This document shows, piece after piece, positions 1 through 6,354 of a DNA stretch of 9,638 nucleotides (the first letter of the stretch is position 1; every line of letters begins with the position of its first letter). Under the pieces are notes generated by a model. The model did no database searches. It was not told the origin of the DNA and saw nothing but the letters and a program-made list of their open reading frames with translations. This DNA comes from Anaerolineae bacterium. Its GTDB lineage: Bacteria; Chloroflexota; Anaerolineae; Aggregatilineales; UBA2796. The stretch lies in NCBI GenBank assembly GCA_020851855.1, contig JADZBY010000262.1, positions 1-9,638 of the forward strand, in the 5' to 3' direction. The translations under genes were made by a program, and so were the position numbers.

Positions 1-2
1 GC

Positions 3-93
3 CATGAGGAAAACTCTCCTGAAGTGGAAAAGTGGACACTAGCAAGTTTCTGTAGCGGCCCCGGATTATACCCCGTGCGGGCACGTTCGGACA
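3..93 (-). promoter_or_regulatory. Putative leftward promoter and ribosome binding site for a gene starting at the left edge
   Basis: On the minus strand a perfect TATAAT lies at 70-65. The hexamer 17 nt upstream (93-88) is a poor -35 match. About 45 nt further on, AGGAG (20-16) is followed after 10 nt by an ATG (5-3), whose gene would lie outside the window. It follows the stop codon of the yvcK-type gene, so the next leftward gene may have its own start of transcription here instead of depending on yvcK read-through. Only the -10 box and the SD are strong. The gene itself cannot be seen, so no CDS is called. Confidence 0.4.
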
Positions 94-101
94 GGGAACT
101 G

Positions 102-1487
102 CTACAGCCTGTGCTCTTGAGTAGAGAACATTGAGGCGACAAGTTCGGCGCCGTTGGCGGTGCTTTGTCGCAGCGCCACGGCCTCGGTGATGGCGCGGGC
201 CAGTTTGGCCGGGTTGTGCCGCCAGGGCCGCGCCAGATCGGTCAGGTCTGCCTCGTGAACCAGGTAGCGCGACCGAATCTCATGATCGGGCGGCGCAGGC
301 GCGACGTAGTGCGTATTCACGCCCGCGTTCAGCGTCGGGTACGCATTGTTGGCCAGCACCACGTCAAACACGCCGCGCCCGACGTGCCGCTCCAGCGCCA
401 GCACGTGATCCGCGACGCCGAAGCCCTCGGTTTCGCCGGCCTGGGCGGCGATATTGCACACGTAGATGCGCGGGGCATGCGATGCGCGGATGGCTTCCGC
501 GATGCCGTTGACGAGCAGGTTGGGCAGGATGCTGGTGAACAGGCTGCCCGGCCCGATCACGATCAGGTCGGCGCTCAGGATGGCGCGGATCGAGTCCGGG
601 TAGGCCGCCACGTTCTCCGGCGAAAGCAGCACGCGCACGATCTGGCCGCCCGCCTTCGGGATGTTCGACTCGCCCTCGATGCGGCGCAGGCTCTTGCCGT
701 CTTCGCTGCGAATTTCGGCCACCAGCTGCACATCGCGCGTGGTCGAGGGCAGCACTTGCCCCTCGATGGCCAGCACCTTGCCCACTTCGGCCAGTGCGCG
801 ATCCATGCTGCCGGTGATGTCCGCCAGCGCGCTCAGGAACAGGTTGCCCAGGCTGTGCCCTTCCAGCGCGCCCTGCTCAAAGCGGTACTGCATCAGCTGG
901 GCCATCAGGTCTTCGTCGCCTGCCAGCGCCACGACGTTGTTGCGCAGGTCGCCGGGCGGTTGCACGCCGAGTTCCTGCCGCAACTTGCCGGAACTGCCGC
1001 CGTCGTCGGCCATGGTGACGATGGCGGTCAGGTTGCGCGTCTGCGGCTTCAGGCTGCGCAAGACCACCGGCAGGCCCGTGCCGCCGCCCAGCGCCACGAC
1101 GCGCAACCCACGCTGGCGCTTGTTGTGGCTGTACACCACATCGACCAGCGCCTCACCCCGCCCACGCGCCAGCGGGGCCAGGATCGACCGGTTCAGCTCC
1201 ATGATGGCGATGGCGATGGCCGCCAGCCCGACCACGACCCCGGCCACGATGCGGGCATAGGGCGGCAAATACTGCATGGTCAGGAACTGCACGAGCGGAG
1301 AAGCCGGGTTATCCCGCGCGATCTCCCAGAAAAGGTGGGCGAAGGCGAGGCTGATCCCGACGATGCCCAGGCTCAGGAGAATCACCCAGCGCTTGACGCC
1401 CAGGCCGGGAGTCAGCCATTTGCGCATGAAGCGCCAGTGGCGGGCCAGACGGCCTTTCACGGGCGCAGAGGCGGGCGTATGCTGCAT
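102..1487 (-). CDS. yvcK: YvcK/CofD-like UDP-sugar-binding regulatory protein with N-terminal membrane anchor
   Basis: This 461-residue protein belongs to the YvcK (gluconeogenesis factor, CofD-like) family. In Bacillus these proteins bind UDP-GlcNAc and influence carbon flux into cell-wall precursors. The family signatures are clear: GGGTGLP at residues 134-140, ADDGGSSG at 160-167, PPGDLRNN at 177-184, GHSLGN at 210-215, and a later GPGSLFTSILPN stretch. Before this domain are about 130 extra residues with a basic start and two probable membrane helices (about 34-54 and 78-96), so the domain is probably tethered to the cytoplasmic face of the membrane. Bacillus YvcK lacks such a segment. 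The ATG at 1487 is the first possible start, because an in-frame TAG lies at 1511-1509. No good Shine-Dalgarno precedes it, so initiation may be weak or from a short leader. The gene is divergent from the lipoprotein gene. The family call is firm; the physiological role here is inferred. Confidence 0.93.
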   Translation of the reverse strand: MQHTPASAPVKGRLARHWRFMRKWLTPGLGVKRWVILLSLGIVGISLAFAHLFWEIARDNPASPLVQFLTMQYLPPYARIVAGVVVGLAAIAIAIMELNRSILAPLARGRGEALVDVVYSHNKRQRGLRVVALGGGTGLPVVLRSLKPQTRNLTAIVTMADDGGSSGKLRQELGVQPPGDLRNNVVALAGDEDLMAQLMQYRFEQGALEGHSLGNLFLSALADITGSMDRALAEVGKVLAIEGQVLPSTTRDVQLVAEIRSEDGKSLRRIEGESNIPKAGGQIVRVLLSPENVAAYPDSIRAILSADLIVIGPGSLFTSILPNLLVNGIAEAIRASHAPRIYVCNIAAQAGETEGFGVADHVLALERHVGRGVFDVVLANNAYPTLNAGVNTHYVAPAPPDHEIRSRYLVHEADLTDLARPWRHNPAKLARAITEAVALRQSTANGAELVASMFSTQEHRL

Positions 1488-1523
1488 GAGCGCGATCGGC
1501 CCCGTTACCTACACATCCCGCTT

Positions 1524-1552
1524 AGCTTATCACCGCCTGGGGGCGATGTCAA
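1524..1552 (-). promoter_or_regulatory. Putative promoter of the yvcK-type gene
   Basis: On the minus strand a perfect TTGACA (1552-1547) is followed after 17 nt by TAAGCT (1529-1524). This is a weak -10 that keeps the important second A and final T. Transcription would begin near 1517, about 30 nt before the ATG. An alternative -10 is GATAAG (1531-1526), with a short 15-nt spacer. The -35 is convincing and the -10 is not. Confidence 0.45.
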
Positions 1553-1569
1553 AGGGCGCTTGTGAAATA

Positions 1570-1600
1570 TTGCGCAAAATGGCCCGTTTGCCCTTATACT
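1570..1600 (+). promoter_or_regulatory. Putative promoter of the lipoprotein gene
   Basis: TATACT at 1595-1600 is a good -10 box. The best partner upstream is TTGCGC at 1570-1575, with a long 19-nt spacer. Transcription would start near 1607, giving a leader of roughly 90 nt that contains a 9-bp stem-loop. It faces away from the yvcK promoter, so the two genes share a divergent control region. Confidence 0.45.
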
Positions 1601-1608
1601 GAAGAGGT

Positions 1609-1653
1609 GAAACCGGCGTCTTTTTGGGACGAATACTGGCGCGGGCCGGTTTC
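1609..1653 (+). promoter_or_regulatory. Stem-loop in the leader of the lipoprotein mRNA
   Basis: GAAACCGGC (1609-1617) and GCCGGTTTC (1645-1653) form a perfect 9-bp stem enclosing 27 nt. The enclosed part can fold again, with CGTC (1617-1620) pairing to GACG (1628-1631) around a T-rich loop, although this competes with the last pair of the outer stem. The element starts just after the predicted transcription start and ends 30 nt before the Shine-Dalgarno. It does not match a riboswitch class that I recognise. It could stabilise the message or act as a cis-regulator. Confidence 0.45.
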
Positions 1654-1683
1654 GTGAGTGGCCAAACGCCGTCACCGCACACT

Positions 1684-1688
1684 GGAGG
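1684..1688 (+). promoter_or_regulatory. Ribosome binding site fixing the lipoprotein start
   Basis: GGAGG lies 7 nt before the ATG at 1696. It selects this ATG over an in-frame TTG at 1624, which would add 24 residues ahead of the lipoprotein signal peptide and sits inside the leader stem-loop. Confidence 0.8.
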
Positions 1689-1695
1689 ATACGCC

Positions 1696-2316
1696 ATGCA
1701 CAAGCACTTCACGTGGGCCGCGCTCGTCGCGGTTATCTTGCTGGTTAGCGCCTGCGGGGGCGGGGGCAGCGCGACCACCGCGCCGACGCCGCCTGCTCCG
1801 GAGACAACCGCCGCTCCGACCGATGTCCCCGCGCCGGCGACGCCGGAGCTTTCCGAGAGCGTGACCAGCAAGAACGGCGTTACCGTGAGCTATCCGTCGG
1901 GCTGGCCTGCGCCGATTGCCGATGTCGGCGTCTTCCTGTTCAACAGCACGAACGCCCAGACCGGCGCGTTCAGCCTGTTCCGCATGGGCGACGGGCAGCT
2001 TGCCTTCCAGATCAACGCCCAGGCCAATGCGTCGAACAGGACGCCCGAAGACTTGTTCAAGTTCTCGTTTGAAGGCCTGGCGACCAGCCTGGGCATGACC
2101 TTGCCCGCGCCGGAGCGCCTCAAGGTGGACGACGTGGACGCGCTCAAGGCGACCACCACGGGCGACGCGATGGGCATTTACTACGCGCTGCTGCCCACCG
2201 GCGACGAGATGTACCCCTTCGCGACGTTTGTCGCCTTTGCGAACCCGAACGAGCTTGAGGCCAATATCCCACTCTTTGAGGCCATGCTGGCCACGGTGAA
2301 GGTCGACACGCCGTAA
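1696..2316 (+). CDS. Putative lipoprotein with a PsbP-like single domain
   Basis: This is a 206-residue exported lipoprotein of unknown function. Residues 1-19 form a lipoprotein signal peptide: a short His/Lys start, a hydrophobic stretch at about 7-17, then the lipobox VSAC with Cys20 as the lipid-modified residue. A flexible linker rich in Gly, Thr, Pro and Ala (21-55) leads to one globular domain (about 56-206). The domain opens with NGVTVSYPSGW, the type of opening seen in PsbP/DUF1795-like domains, and ends with a helix near the C-terminus. That domain assignment is by resemblance only. There are no catalytic motifs and no further membrane segments. The start is set by the GGAGG site 7 nt upstream and by the signal peptide. 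The gene appears monocistronic, with a hairpin after the stop. The product is expected to be anchored on the outer face of the cytoplasmic membrane. Confidence 0.85.
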   Translation: MHKHFTWAALVAVILLVSACGGGGSATTAPTPPAPETTAAPTDVPAPATPELSESVTSKNGVTVSYPSGWPAPIADVGVFLFNSTNAQTGAFSLFRMGDGQLAFQINAQANASNRTPEDLFKFSFEGLATSLGMTLPAPERLKVDDVDALKATTTGDAMGIYYALLPTGDEMYPFATFVAFANPNELEANIPLFEAMLATVKVDTP

Positions 2317-2334
2317 TCGCCCGCCCAAGAATCG

Positions 2335-2365
2335 GCTCTGCCCTGTGGCGCTTGCAGGGCAGAGC
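2335..2365 (+). terminator. Strong hairpin after the lipoprotein gene
   Basis: GCTCTGCCCTG (2335-2345) pairs perfectly with CAGGGCAGAGC (2355-2365), an 11-bp stem with a 9-nt loop, starting 18 nt after the stop codon. There is no clear U-run behind it. A second smaller hairpin (CGTATT 2373-2378 with AATACG 2384-2389) follows at once. The pair may terminate or protect the 3' end of the message. Confidence 0.6.
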
Positions 2366-2442
2366 ACAGGCCCGTATTCCCTTAATACGCGCAATTAGAG
2401 GCGGTTTGTGACGCGGAGCCGCGAAAATCGCCCCAAAAAGGT

Positions 2443-2472
2443 TTGACCATTGCGAACGCCGCGTGCTATAAT
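2443..2472 (+). promoter_or_regulatory. Near-consensus extended -10 promoter of the S1 gene
   Basis: TTGACC (2443-2448) and a perfect TATAAT (2467-2472) are separated by 18 nt, and a TG at 2464-2465 one base before the -10 makes it an extended -10. Transcription should start near 2479. This is the strongest sigma-70-type promoter in the window, as expected for a highly expressed translation gene. It also shows that the in-frame TTG at 2450, inside the promoter, cannot be the start codon. Confidence 0.85.
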
Positions 2473-2514
2473 AGTTCCGCCTACCCCTTTTGCACGGAGA
2501 AAAAATAAGAAAAT

Positions 2515-2518
2515 GGAG
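2515..2518 (+). promoter_or_regulatory. Ribosome binding site favouring the 2525 start of the S1 gene
   Basis: GGAG lies 6 nt before ATG 2525. The other in-frame ATG, at 2513, has its nearest GGAG (2496-2499) 13 nt away, which is too far for efficient use. The region between them is A-rich, which could help recruit ribosomes. Confidence 0.6.
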
Positions 2519-2524
2519 TCCAAC

Positions 2525-4120
2525 ATGCCAGCCGCCAGCAGCAATGAGCCTTTGCCGGAGGCCACAACTGTTGCGGCATCTCACGCCGAGGCCCCGAACG
2601 GAACGGCCTCGCACCCCGTCGATGCTCAATCTGGAGCATTCCAGCCCGCTGCGGAAACGCAAGGCGAGCACGCGCCAGCTCAGGCCCAGGCCGAGGCCGA
2701 GGCCGACGTCGCTGCCGCTGCCGCTACCGCGCCAGCCGTCCCGGTAACGCCGCCCGTGGACGATCTGGGCGTTGCGCCGCAGGCCAGCGTCGAAGGTGAG
2801 CAGCCCGCCGCCGAAGCGCCCGCCGCCGAGTCGATGGCTGCCCTGCTCGACCAGCATCCCGATGAGCCGCGCCTGCGCAAAGGCGAGATCATCGAGGGGA
2901 CCATCGCCCAGGTCACGCCGACCGAGATTCTGCTCGACATCGGGCAGAAGTCCGAGGGCGTCGTGTCCGGCAAAGAGATGGAGCGCATGGACCGCGAGAC
3001 GCTCGAAAATCTCAAAGCCGGTGATACGGTGCTCGCCTACGTGCTCATTCCGGAGAACAAGAGCGGCCACGTGGTGCTGTCGCTCGTCCGTGCTCTGGAA
3101 GAGAAGGATTGGCGGGATGCGGAAGAAATGCGCCAGTCGGGCCAGATTTACACCGGCAAGGTGGACGGCTACAACAAGGGCGGCTTAATCGTGCGCTTTG
3201 GCCGGGTGCGCGGCTTCGTGCCCGAAAGCCAGGCCAGCCGCGAACGCCGCGCCCGCGCGACGGGAACCGATCCGCAGGAAAAATGGGGTGGGATGCGTGG
3301 TGAGGACATCGCCGTCAAAGTCGTGGAAGTCGACCGCGCGCGCAACCGCCTGATCCTCTCCGAGCGGGACGCTGCGCCGCACATGCGCGAGCAGAGCAAA
3401 GAGCGCCTGCTGGGCGAATTGAACGTGGGCGACATCAAGACGGGCCGCGTCAAGAGCCTTGCTGACTTCGGCGCGTTTGTCGACGTCGGCGGCGCAGACG
3501 GCCTGGTCCACCTCACCGAGTTGTCGTGGAAGCACGTCACGCACCCGCGCGATGTCCTCAAGGTCGGGCAGGAAGTCGAGGTCGAGGTCATCAGCGTCGA
3601 CCGCGAGCGCAAGCGCATCGGCCTGAGCATCAAGCGCCGTGAGGAAGACCCGTGGATGGTGGTGGCCCGCGAGTACCAGATCGGGCAGCTTGTCCAGGGC
3701 ACGATCACGAAGCTGACGAAGTTCGGCGCGTTCGCCCGGCTGGTCGATAACCCCGAGATCGAGGGCCTGATCCACATCAGCGAACTGGCCAGCCAGCGCG
3801 TCAACCACCCGCGGGATGTCGTCAACGAAGGCGACGTGCTCACGCTGCGCGTGGTGAAGATCGACGCCGAGCAGCGCCGCCTGGGCCTCAGCCTGAAGCG
3901 CGTGACATCCAACGAGTACGTCGAGCAGGACTACCGACGCGCGGTCGAGCACCCGGAGCCGGCGGCCAGCGTCAGTGATCTGGCGGATTTTGAGGCGGCC
4001 TCTCTGAAAGAGGACGAGCGCCGCCGCGCCGAGCGCCGCAAGGGCAAACGCGGCAAGAAGGGCAAGGGTGAGGGCGGCGAGTTCGAGGACTTCGAAGACG
4101 GCGGCGACGACGACTTCTAG
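2525..4120 (+). CDS. rpsA: Four-repeat S1 RNA-binding protein (ribosomal protein S1 homologue)
   Basis: This 531-residue protein has four S1 (OB-fold) RNA-binding repeats, at about residues 118-191, 204-281, 300-371 and 386-459. Repeats 3 and 4 are the most canonical, with DFGAFVDV...GLVHLTELS and KFGAFARL...GLIHISELA followed by HPRDV and ending in RIGLSIKR / RLGLSLKR. Bacterial S1 binds mRNA at the 30S subunit and helps start translation; E. coli S1 has six repeats, and shorter forms are common elsewhere. Two parts are unusual: about 115 Ala/Pro/Glu-rich, probably disordered residues before the first repeat, and a tail with a strongly basic Arg/Lys/Gly block followed by an acidic Glu/Asp/Phe end. 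The ATG at 2525 has the better-spaced GGAG; ATG 2513 would add four residues. The gene has its own strong promoter and terminator. Another S1-domain RNA-binding role is possible, but S1 is the best call. Confidence 0.88.
   Translation: MPAASSNEPLPEATTVAASHAEAPNGTASHPVDAQSGAFQPAAETQGEHAPAQAQAEAEADVAAAAATAPAVPVTPPVDDLGVAPQASVEGEQPAAEAPAAESMAALLDQHPDEPRLRKGEIIEGTIAQVTPTEILLDIGQKSEGVVSGKEMERMDRETLENLKAGDTVLAYVLIPENKSGHVVLSLVRALEEKDWRDAEEMRQSGQIYTGKVDGYNKGGLIVRFGRVRGFVPESQASRERRARATGTDPQEKWGGMRGEDIAVKVVEVDRARNRLILSERDAAPHMREQSKERLLGELNVGDIKTGRVKSLADFGAFVDVGGADGLVHLTELSWKHVTHPRDVLKVGQEVEVEVISVDRERKRIGLSIKRREEDPWMVVAREYQIGQLVQGTITKLTKFGAFARLVDNPEIEGLIHISELASQRVNHPRDVVNEGDVLTLRVVKIDAEQRRLGLSLKRVTSNEYVEQDYRRAVEHPEPAASVSDLADFEAASLKEDERRRAERRKGKRGKKGKGEGGEFEDFEDGGDDDF
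2681..2726 (+). repeat. Short in-frame hexanucleotide repeats in the S1 N-terminal extension
   Basis: Imperfect tandem copies of GCCCAG/GCCGAG (2681-2706) encode an AQAQAEAEA run, and GCTGCC copies (2711-2726) encode an alanine run. Such hexamer arrays can gain or lose units by slippage without shifting frame, so the length of this disordered segment may vary between strains. Confidence 0.55.
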
Positions 4121-4220
4121 TCGAGGCTCCGTCGCTGGCTGTCCGCCCTGTGCGCCAGCGCGCGCCGTGCATCGTGCTGGCGTCTCCGGCAGTTCAACGA
4201 TGTGTGCGTGATCCCGATGA

Positions 4221-4249
4221 AGCTCCGGCTCGGCCAGCCGGAGCTTTTT
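4221..4249 (+). terminator. Intrinsic terminator of the S1 gene
   Basis: AGCTCCGGCT (4221-4230) and AGCCGGAGCT (4236-4245) form a perfect 10-bp stem around the loop CGGCC, followed by a run of five T. It lies about 100 nt after the S1 stop and 70 nt before the WD40 start, so it isolates the two genes. In the 4121-4220 stretch I see only a weaker 7-bp hairpin (CGCCAGC 4153-4159 with GCTGGCG 4176-4182). Confidence 0.9.
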
Positions 4250-4319
4250 GATCTATCATAAGCGCTGGTGAACAGCGAGCACCGTTTCCGCGCGCCACAG
4301 CCTGACCAGGAGTTGGTAT

Positions 4320-5690
4320 ATGATACGCCGCACACGCTCCCTTGCCTTCTGCCTGGTGGCCATCGTCGCCCTGATTATCGCCAGCATCCTGGGCGCGGCG
4401 AGCGCCCCGGCCAGCGCCCAGGGAGAAACGCCCGCGCCGCTCAGTCCGAGCGCCTCGTCGTCGCCCTCACCGTCGCCATCGCCCACGCTGGACGCCACGC
4501 TGCAAGAGCAGACCATCGAGGCCATCATCGAGGCGCGCTTCACCGGCACTGCCCGCGCCGAAAACACCGCCGCCGTGCAGACGGCCACGGCGCGCCTCGA
4601 TGCGACCGTCAACGCCCGTTTCAACGGCCTGCTGACGGCTACGGCGCTCGTGCCGCTCCGCCAGACAGCGCTGGCAGACGGGTTTGAGCTATTCACGCGG
4701 GCCAACGTCGACCGCGTGCTGCAAGTGGCCAGCCTGCCCATGTCCGCCAACGTGACGTCGCTCGCCTTCAGCCCGGATGGCGCGCTGATCGCCCTCGCCA
4801 GTCCCGATGACACGACCATCCCGCTGCTGGAAATCGCATCCGGGCGCATCGTGAACATCCTGCGCCCGCTGTCCGTCGCCTCGCCGACGCCCACGCCGCG
4901 CGACATGACCCTGACGCCCTTCCCGCCGCCGCCGCCCGCCCCACCGCCGACCATGACCAGCGTCGCCTTCAGCCCCGGCAGCGTGCGCGACGGCGTGCGC
5001 ATTGCGGCGGGCACGTCCGGCGGTTATGTGTACGTCTGGGACGCGCTGACCGGCGAAGAACTGGCCTTCCTGCCGGGCCACACCGGGCCGGTCTTCACAC
5101 TCGCCTTCAGCCCGGATGGCGCGCTGCTGGCGTCGGGCAGCGCGGACGGCACGATCCGCCTGTGGGAACTGCCCACCGGGCGGTTGCGCGCGCAGCTTGT
5201 CGGCCACAACAGCGCCGTGATCAGCCTCGCGTTCAGCCCGGATGGCGCTACATTGGCGTCGGGCAGCACGGGCGGGCGCGGTGTGCGGCTGTGGTCCACG
5301 GCGAACGGCGCGCCGGTCGGCTTGTTCGCGGGGCACACAGCGGGCGTGCTGGCCGTCGCCTTCAGCCCGGATGGCGCGCTGCTGGCGTCGGGCAGCCGCG
5401 ACGGCACGATCCGCCTGTGGGACGCTGCGACGGGCGAATCGTCCCTGACGCTGGACGCCAACAGCGCCGAAGTCGTGACGCTGGCTTTCACCATCGAGAG
5501 CAGCCTCTTGGTGAGCGGCGGCGCGGCGACCAGCGTCCAGGTCTGGGACCCGCACACAGGCCGCGAACTGGCGCAACTGGAAGGACACCTCGCCGGCGTG
5601 ACCACGCTGGCCATCAGCCCGGACGGCACACGGCTGGCGGCGCTTGGCCCGGACCGTATCCTGCGCCTGTGGGCCGTCTTGGCGCAGTAG
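4320..5690 (+). CDS. Secreted seven-bladed WD40 beta-propeller protein
   Basis: This 456-residue exported protein has seven WD40 repeats, enough for one closed propeller. Residues 1-33 form a Sec signal peptide: Arg-rich start, hydrophobic core at about 9-29, likely cleavage after ASA33. A Ser/Pro linker (38-56) and a mainly helical Ala/Thr-rich segment (57-118) follow. The blades are at about 144-181, 212-254, 255-296, 297-338, 339-380, 381-423 and 424-453, with recurring AFSPDGALLASGS...DGTIRLW and terminal GH pairs. Blade 1 is degenerate and is separated from blade 2 by a Thr/Pro-rich loop (189-210). WD40 propellers are protein-binding scaffolds, so a role outside the cytoplasm in holding partners is likely, but no partner is visible. 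AGGAG (4308-4312) lies 7 nt before the ATG. I see no clear promoter of its own. The gene converges on the DUF4276-type gene with only 25 nt between stop codons and no obvious terminator there. Confidence 0.88.
   Translation: MIRRTRSLAFCLVAIVALIIASILGAASAPASAQGETPAPLSPSASSSPSPSPSPTLDATLQEQTIEAIIEARFTGTARAENTAAVQTATARLDATVNARFNGLLTATALVPLRQTALADGFELFTRANVDRVLQVASLPMSANVTSLAFSPDGALIALASPDDTTIPLLEIASGRIVNILRPLSVASPTPTPRDMTLTPFPPPPPAPPPTMTSVAFSPGSVRDGVRIAAGTSGGYVYVWDALTGEELAFLPGHTGPVFTLAFSPDGALLASGSADGTIRLWELPTGRLRAQLVGHNSAVISLAFSPDGATLASGSTGGRGVRLWSTANGAPVGLFAGHTAGVLAVAFSPDGALLASGSRDGTIRLWDAATGESSLTLDANSAEVVTLAFTIESSLLVSGGAATSVQVWDPHTGRELAQLEGHLAGVTTLAISPDGTRLAALGPDRILRLWAVLAQ
5101..5422 (+). repeat. 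Near-identical 67-nt direct repeats within the WD40 gene
   Basis: The stretches 5101-5167 and 5356-5422 match at 64 of 67 positions. The three differences are adjacent and change one Ala codon to Arg (with a neighbouring silent swap). The copies are 255 nt apart, two blades in frame. Shorter versions of the first ~23 nt occur at 4762 and 5227. Identity at wobble positions points to recent duplication or gene conversion between blades. Confidence 0.85.
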
Positions 5691-5715
5691 AGCGGCTGTG
5701 GGCGAGACGAGTCAT

Positions 5716-6354
5716 TTACAAGAGATGCAGTGCGGTGAGCAGCTCGCTCAACTGATTGTGAAATTCCTGAAACGCAGGGACGCGGTCAAGGCGTTCCAAT
5801 GAGAGCCGTTCAGCGATAGGAGTGTAGATTTCCTCAATCGGCACAGCACGCCGTCCCTGGCGACTGCGCTGCACCGCGTCGCGCAGTGCGGCCTTCGGAT
5901 CGCGAATACGTTCCACCTGACGCGGCTGATCGGGGAAGCCCAGATCGTCGGGGCGCAAAGGCGTTCCCACCACGGCGCGAAATGCTTCAAAATCAACCAG
6001 TAGCCAGGCGTCGGTCGTACGCACCGGGATAATCGGCAGCAGGTTCGTATTCAGACCTTTCGGATCCGCACGAATAGCATCTTGCCCCGGCCTGAAACGG
6101 TCCTCGAAAGCATCTCGCGTATCCGAGCCATCGGCGTCGAGGTGGACGACGATGAAGTTGTAATCTGCCGCGTAGGCCGCTGCGTCTCGCATACGTTCAT
6201 CTTGCCGCCGCCCTCGCGTGAGGATGTTGTTCAGCCTGATCCCGAGCACATCCACAGTGGGGAGCAAGCGTTCCAGCGCCCGCCGGATGATGATCGGCAG
6301 GAAGTCGTAGTCACGTTGTCCTTCGCCCAGAAATCCGAAGACCACGGACGTCAC
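5716..6354 (-). CDS. DUF4276-type TOPRIM-like protein paired with an AAA ATPase
   Basis: This 212-residue cytoplasmic protein resembles the DUF4276 family, whose pattern is like a TOPRIM nuclease fold. It begins with a beta strand and the acidic turn GEG (Glu11). A hydrophobic strand then ends in HLDADG, with Asp73 and Asp75 as candidate metal ligands. A later PVRTTDAWLLVD segment (110-121) resembles the family's second conserved block, with Asp115 where Glu would be usual. These acidic residues would bind Mg2+ in an active TOPRIM enzyme; activity here is inferred. It starts with GTG (6354-6352), and its first bases overlap the TGA of the ATPase gene in a GTGA arrangement. A GGAG at 6366-6363 lies 8 nt upstream, so translation is probably coupled. 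The C-terminal third is charged and helical with no extra domain. It could be a nuclease effector of a defence module or a non-catalytic partner. Confidence 0.75.
   Translation of the reverse strand: MTSVVFGFLGEGQRDYDFLPIIIRRALERLLPTVDVLGIRLNNILTRGRRQDERMRDAAAYAADYNFIVVHLDADGSDTRDAFEDRFRPGQDAIRADPKGLNTNLLPIIPVRTTDAWLLVDFEAFRAVVGTPLRPDDLGFPDQPRQVERIRDPKAALRDAVQRSRQGRRAVPIEEIYTPIAERLSLERLDRVPAFQEFHNQLSELLTALHLL

Noticed and set aside
165..1565. A 466-codon open frame on the + strand over the yvcK-type gene
   Set aside because: It is the antisense shadow of a GC-rich gene: the translation is full of Arg, His, Gln and Ala with no domain, while the minus strand carries all YvcK motifs.
1624..1695. 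TTG start extending the lipoprotein by 24 residues
   Set aside because: The extension would precede a complete lipoprotein signal peptide and begin inside the leader stem-loop; ATG 1696 has GGAGG 7 nt upstream.
2450..2524. TTG start extending the S1 protein
   Set aside because: The TTG lies between the -35 and -10 of the promoter, upstream of the predicted transcription start.
3185..3952. A 255-codon minus-strand open frame over the S1 gene
   Set aside because: It is a shadow of the S1 repeats, lacks a ribosome site, and has no recognisable domain.
4254..4259. TATCAT as a -10 box for the WD40 gene
   Set aside because: Its -35 would fall inside the S1 terminator stem and no hexamer there fits; the WD40 promoter is left unassigned.
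4762..5422. Evenly spaced repeats taken as a possible CRISPR array
   Set aside because: The repeats are coding WD40 blades in one open frame, with spacers that are themselves homologous blade sequence.
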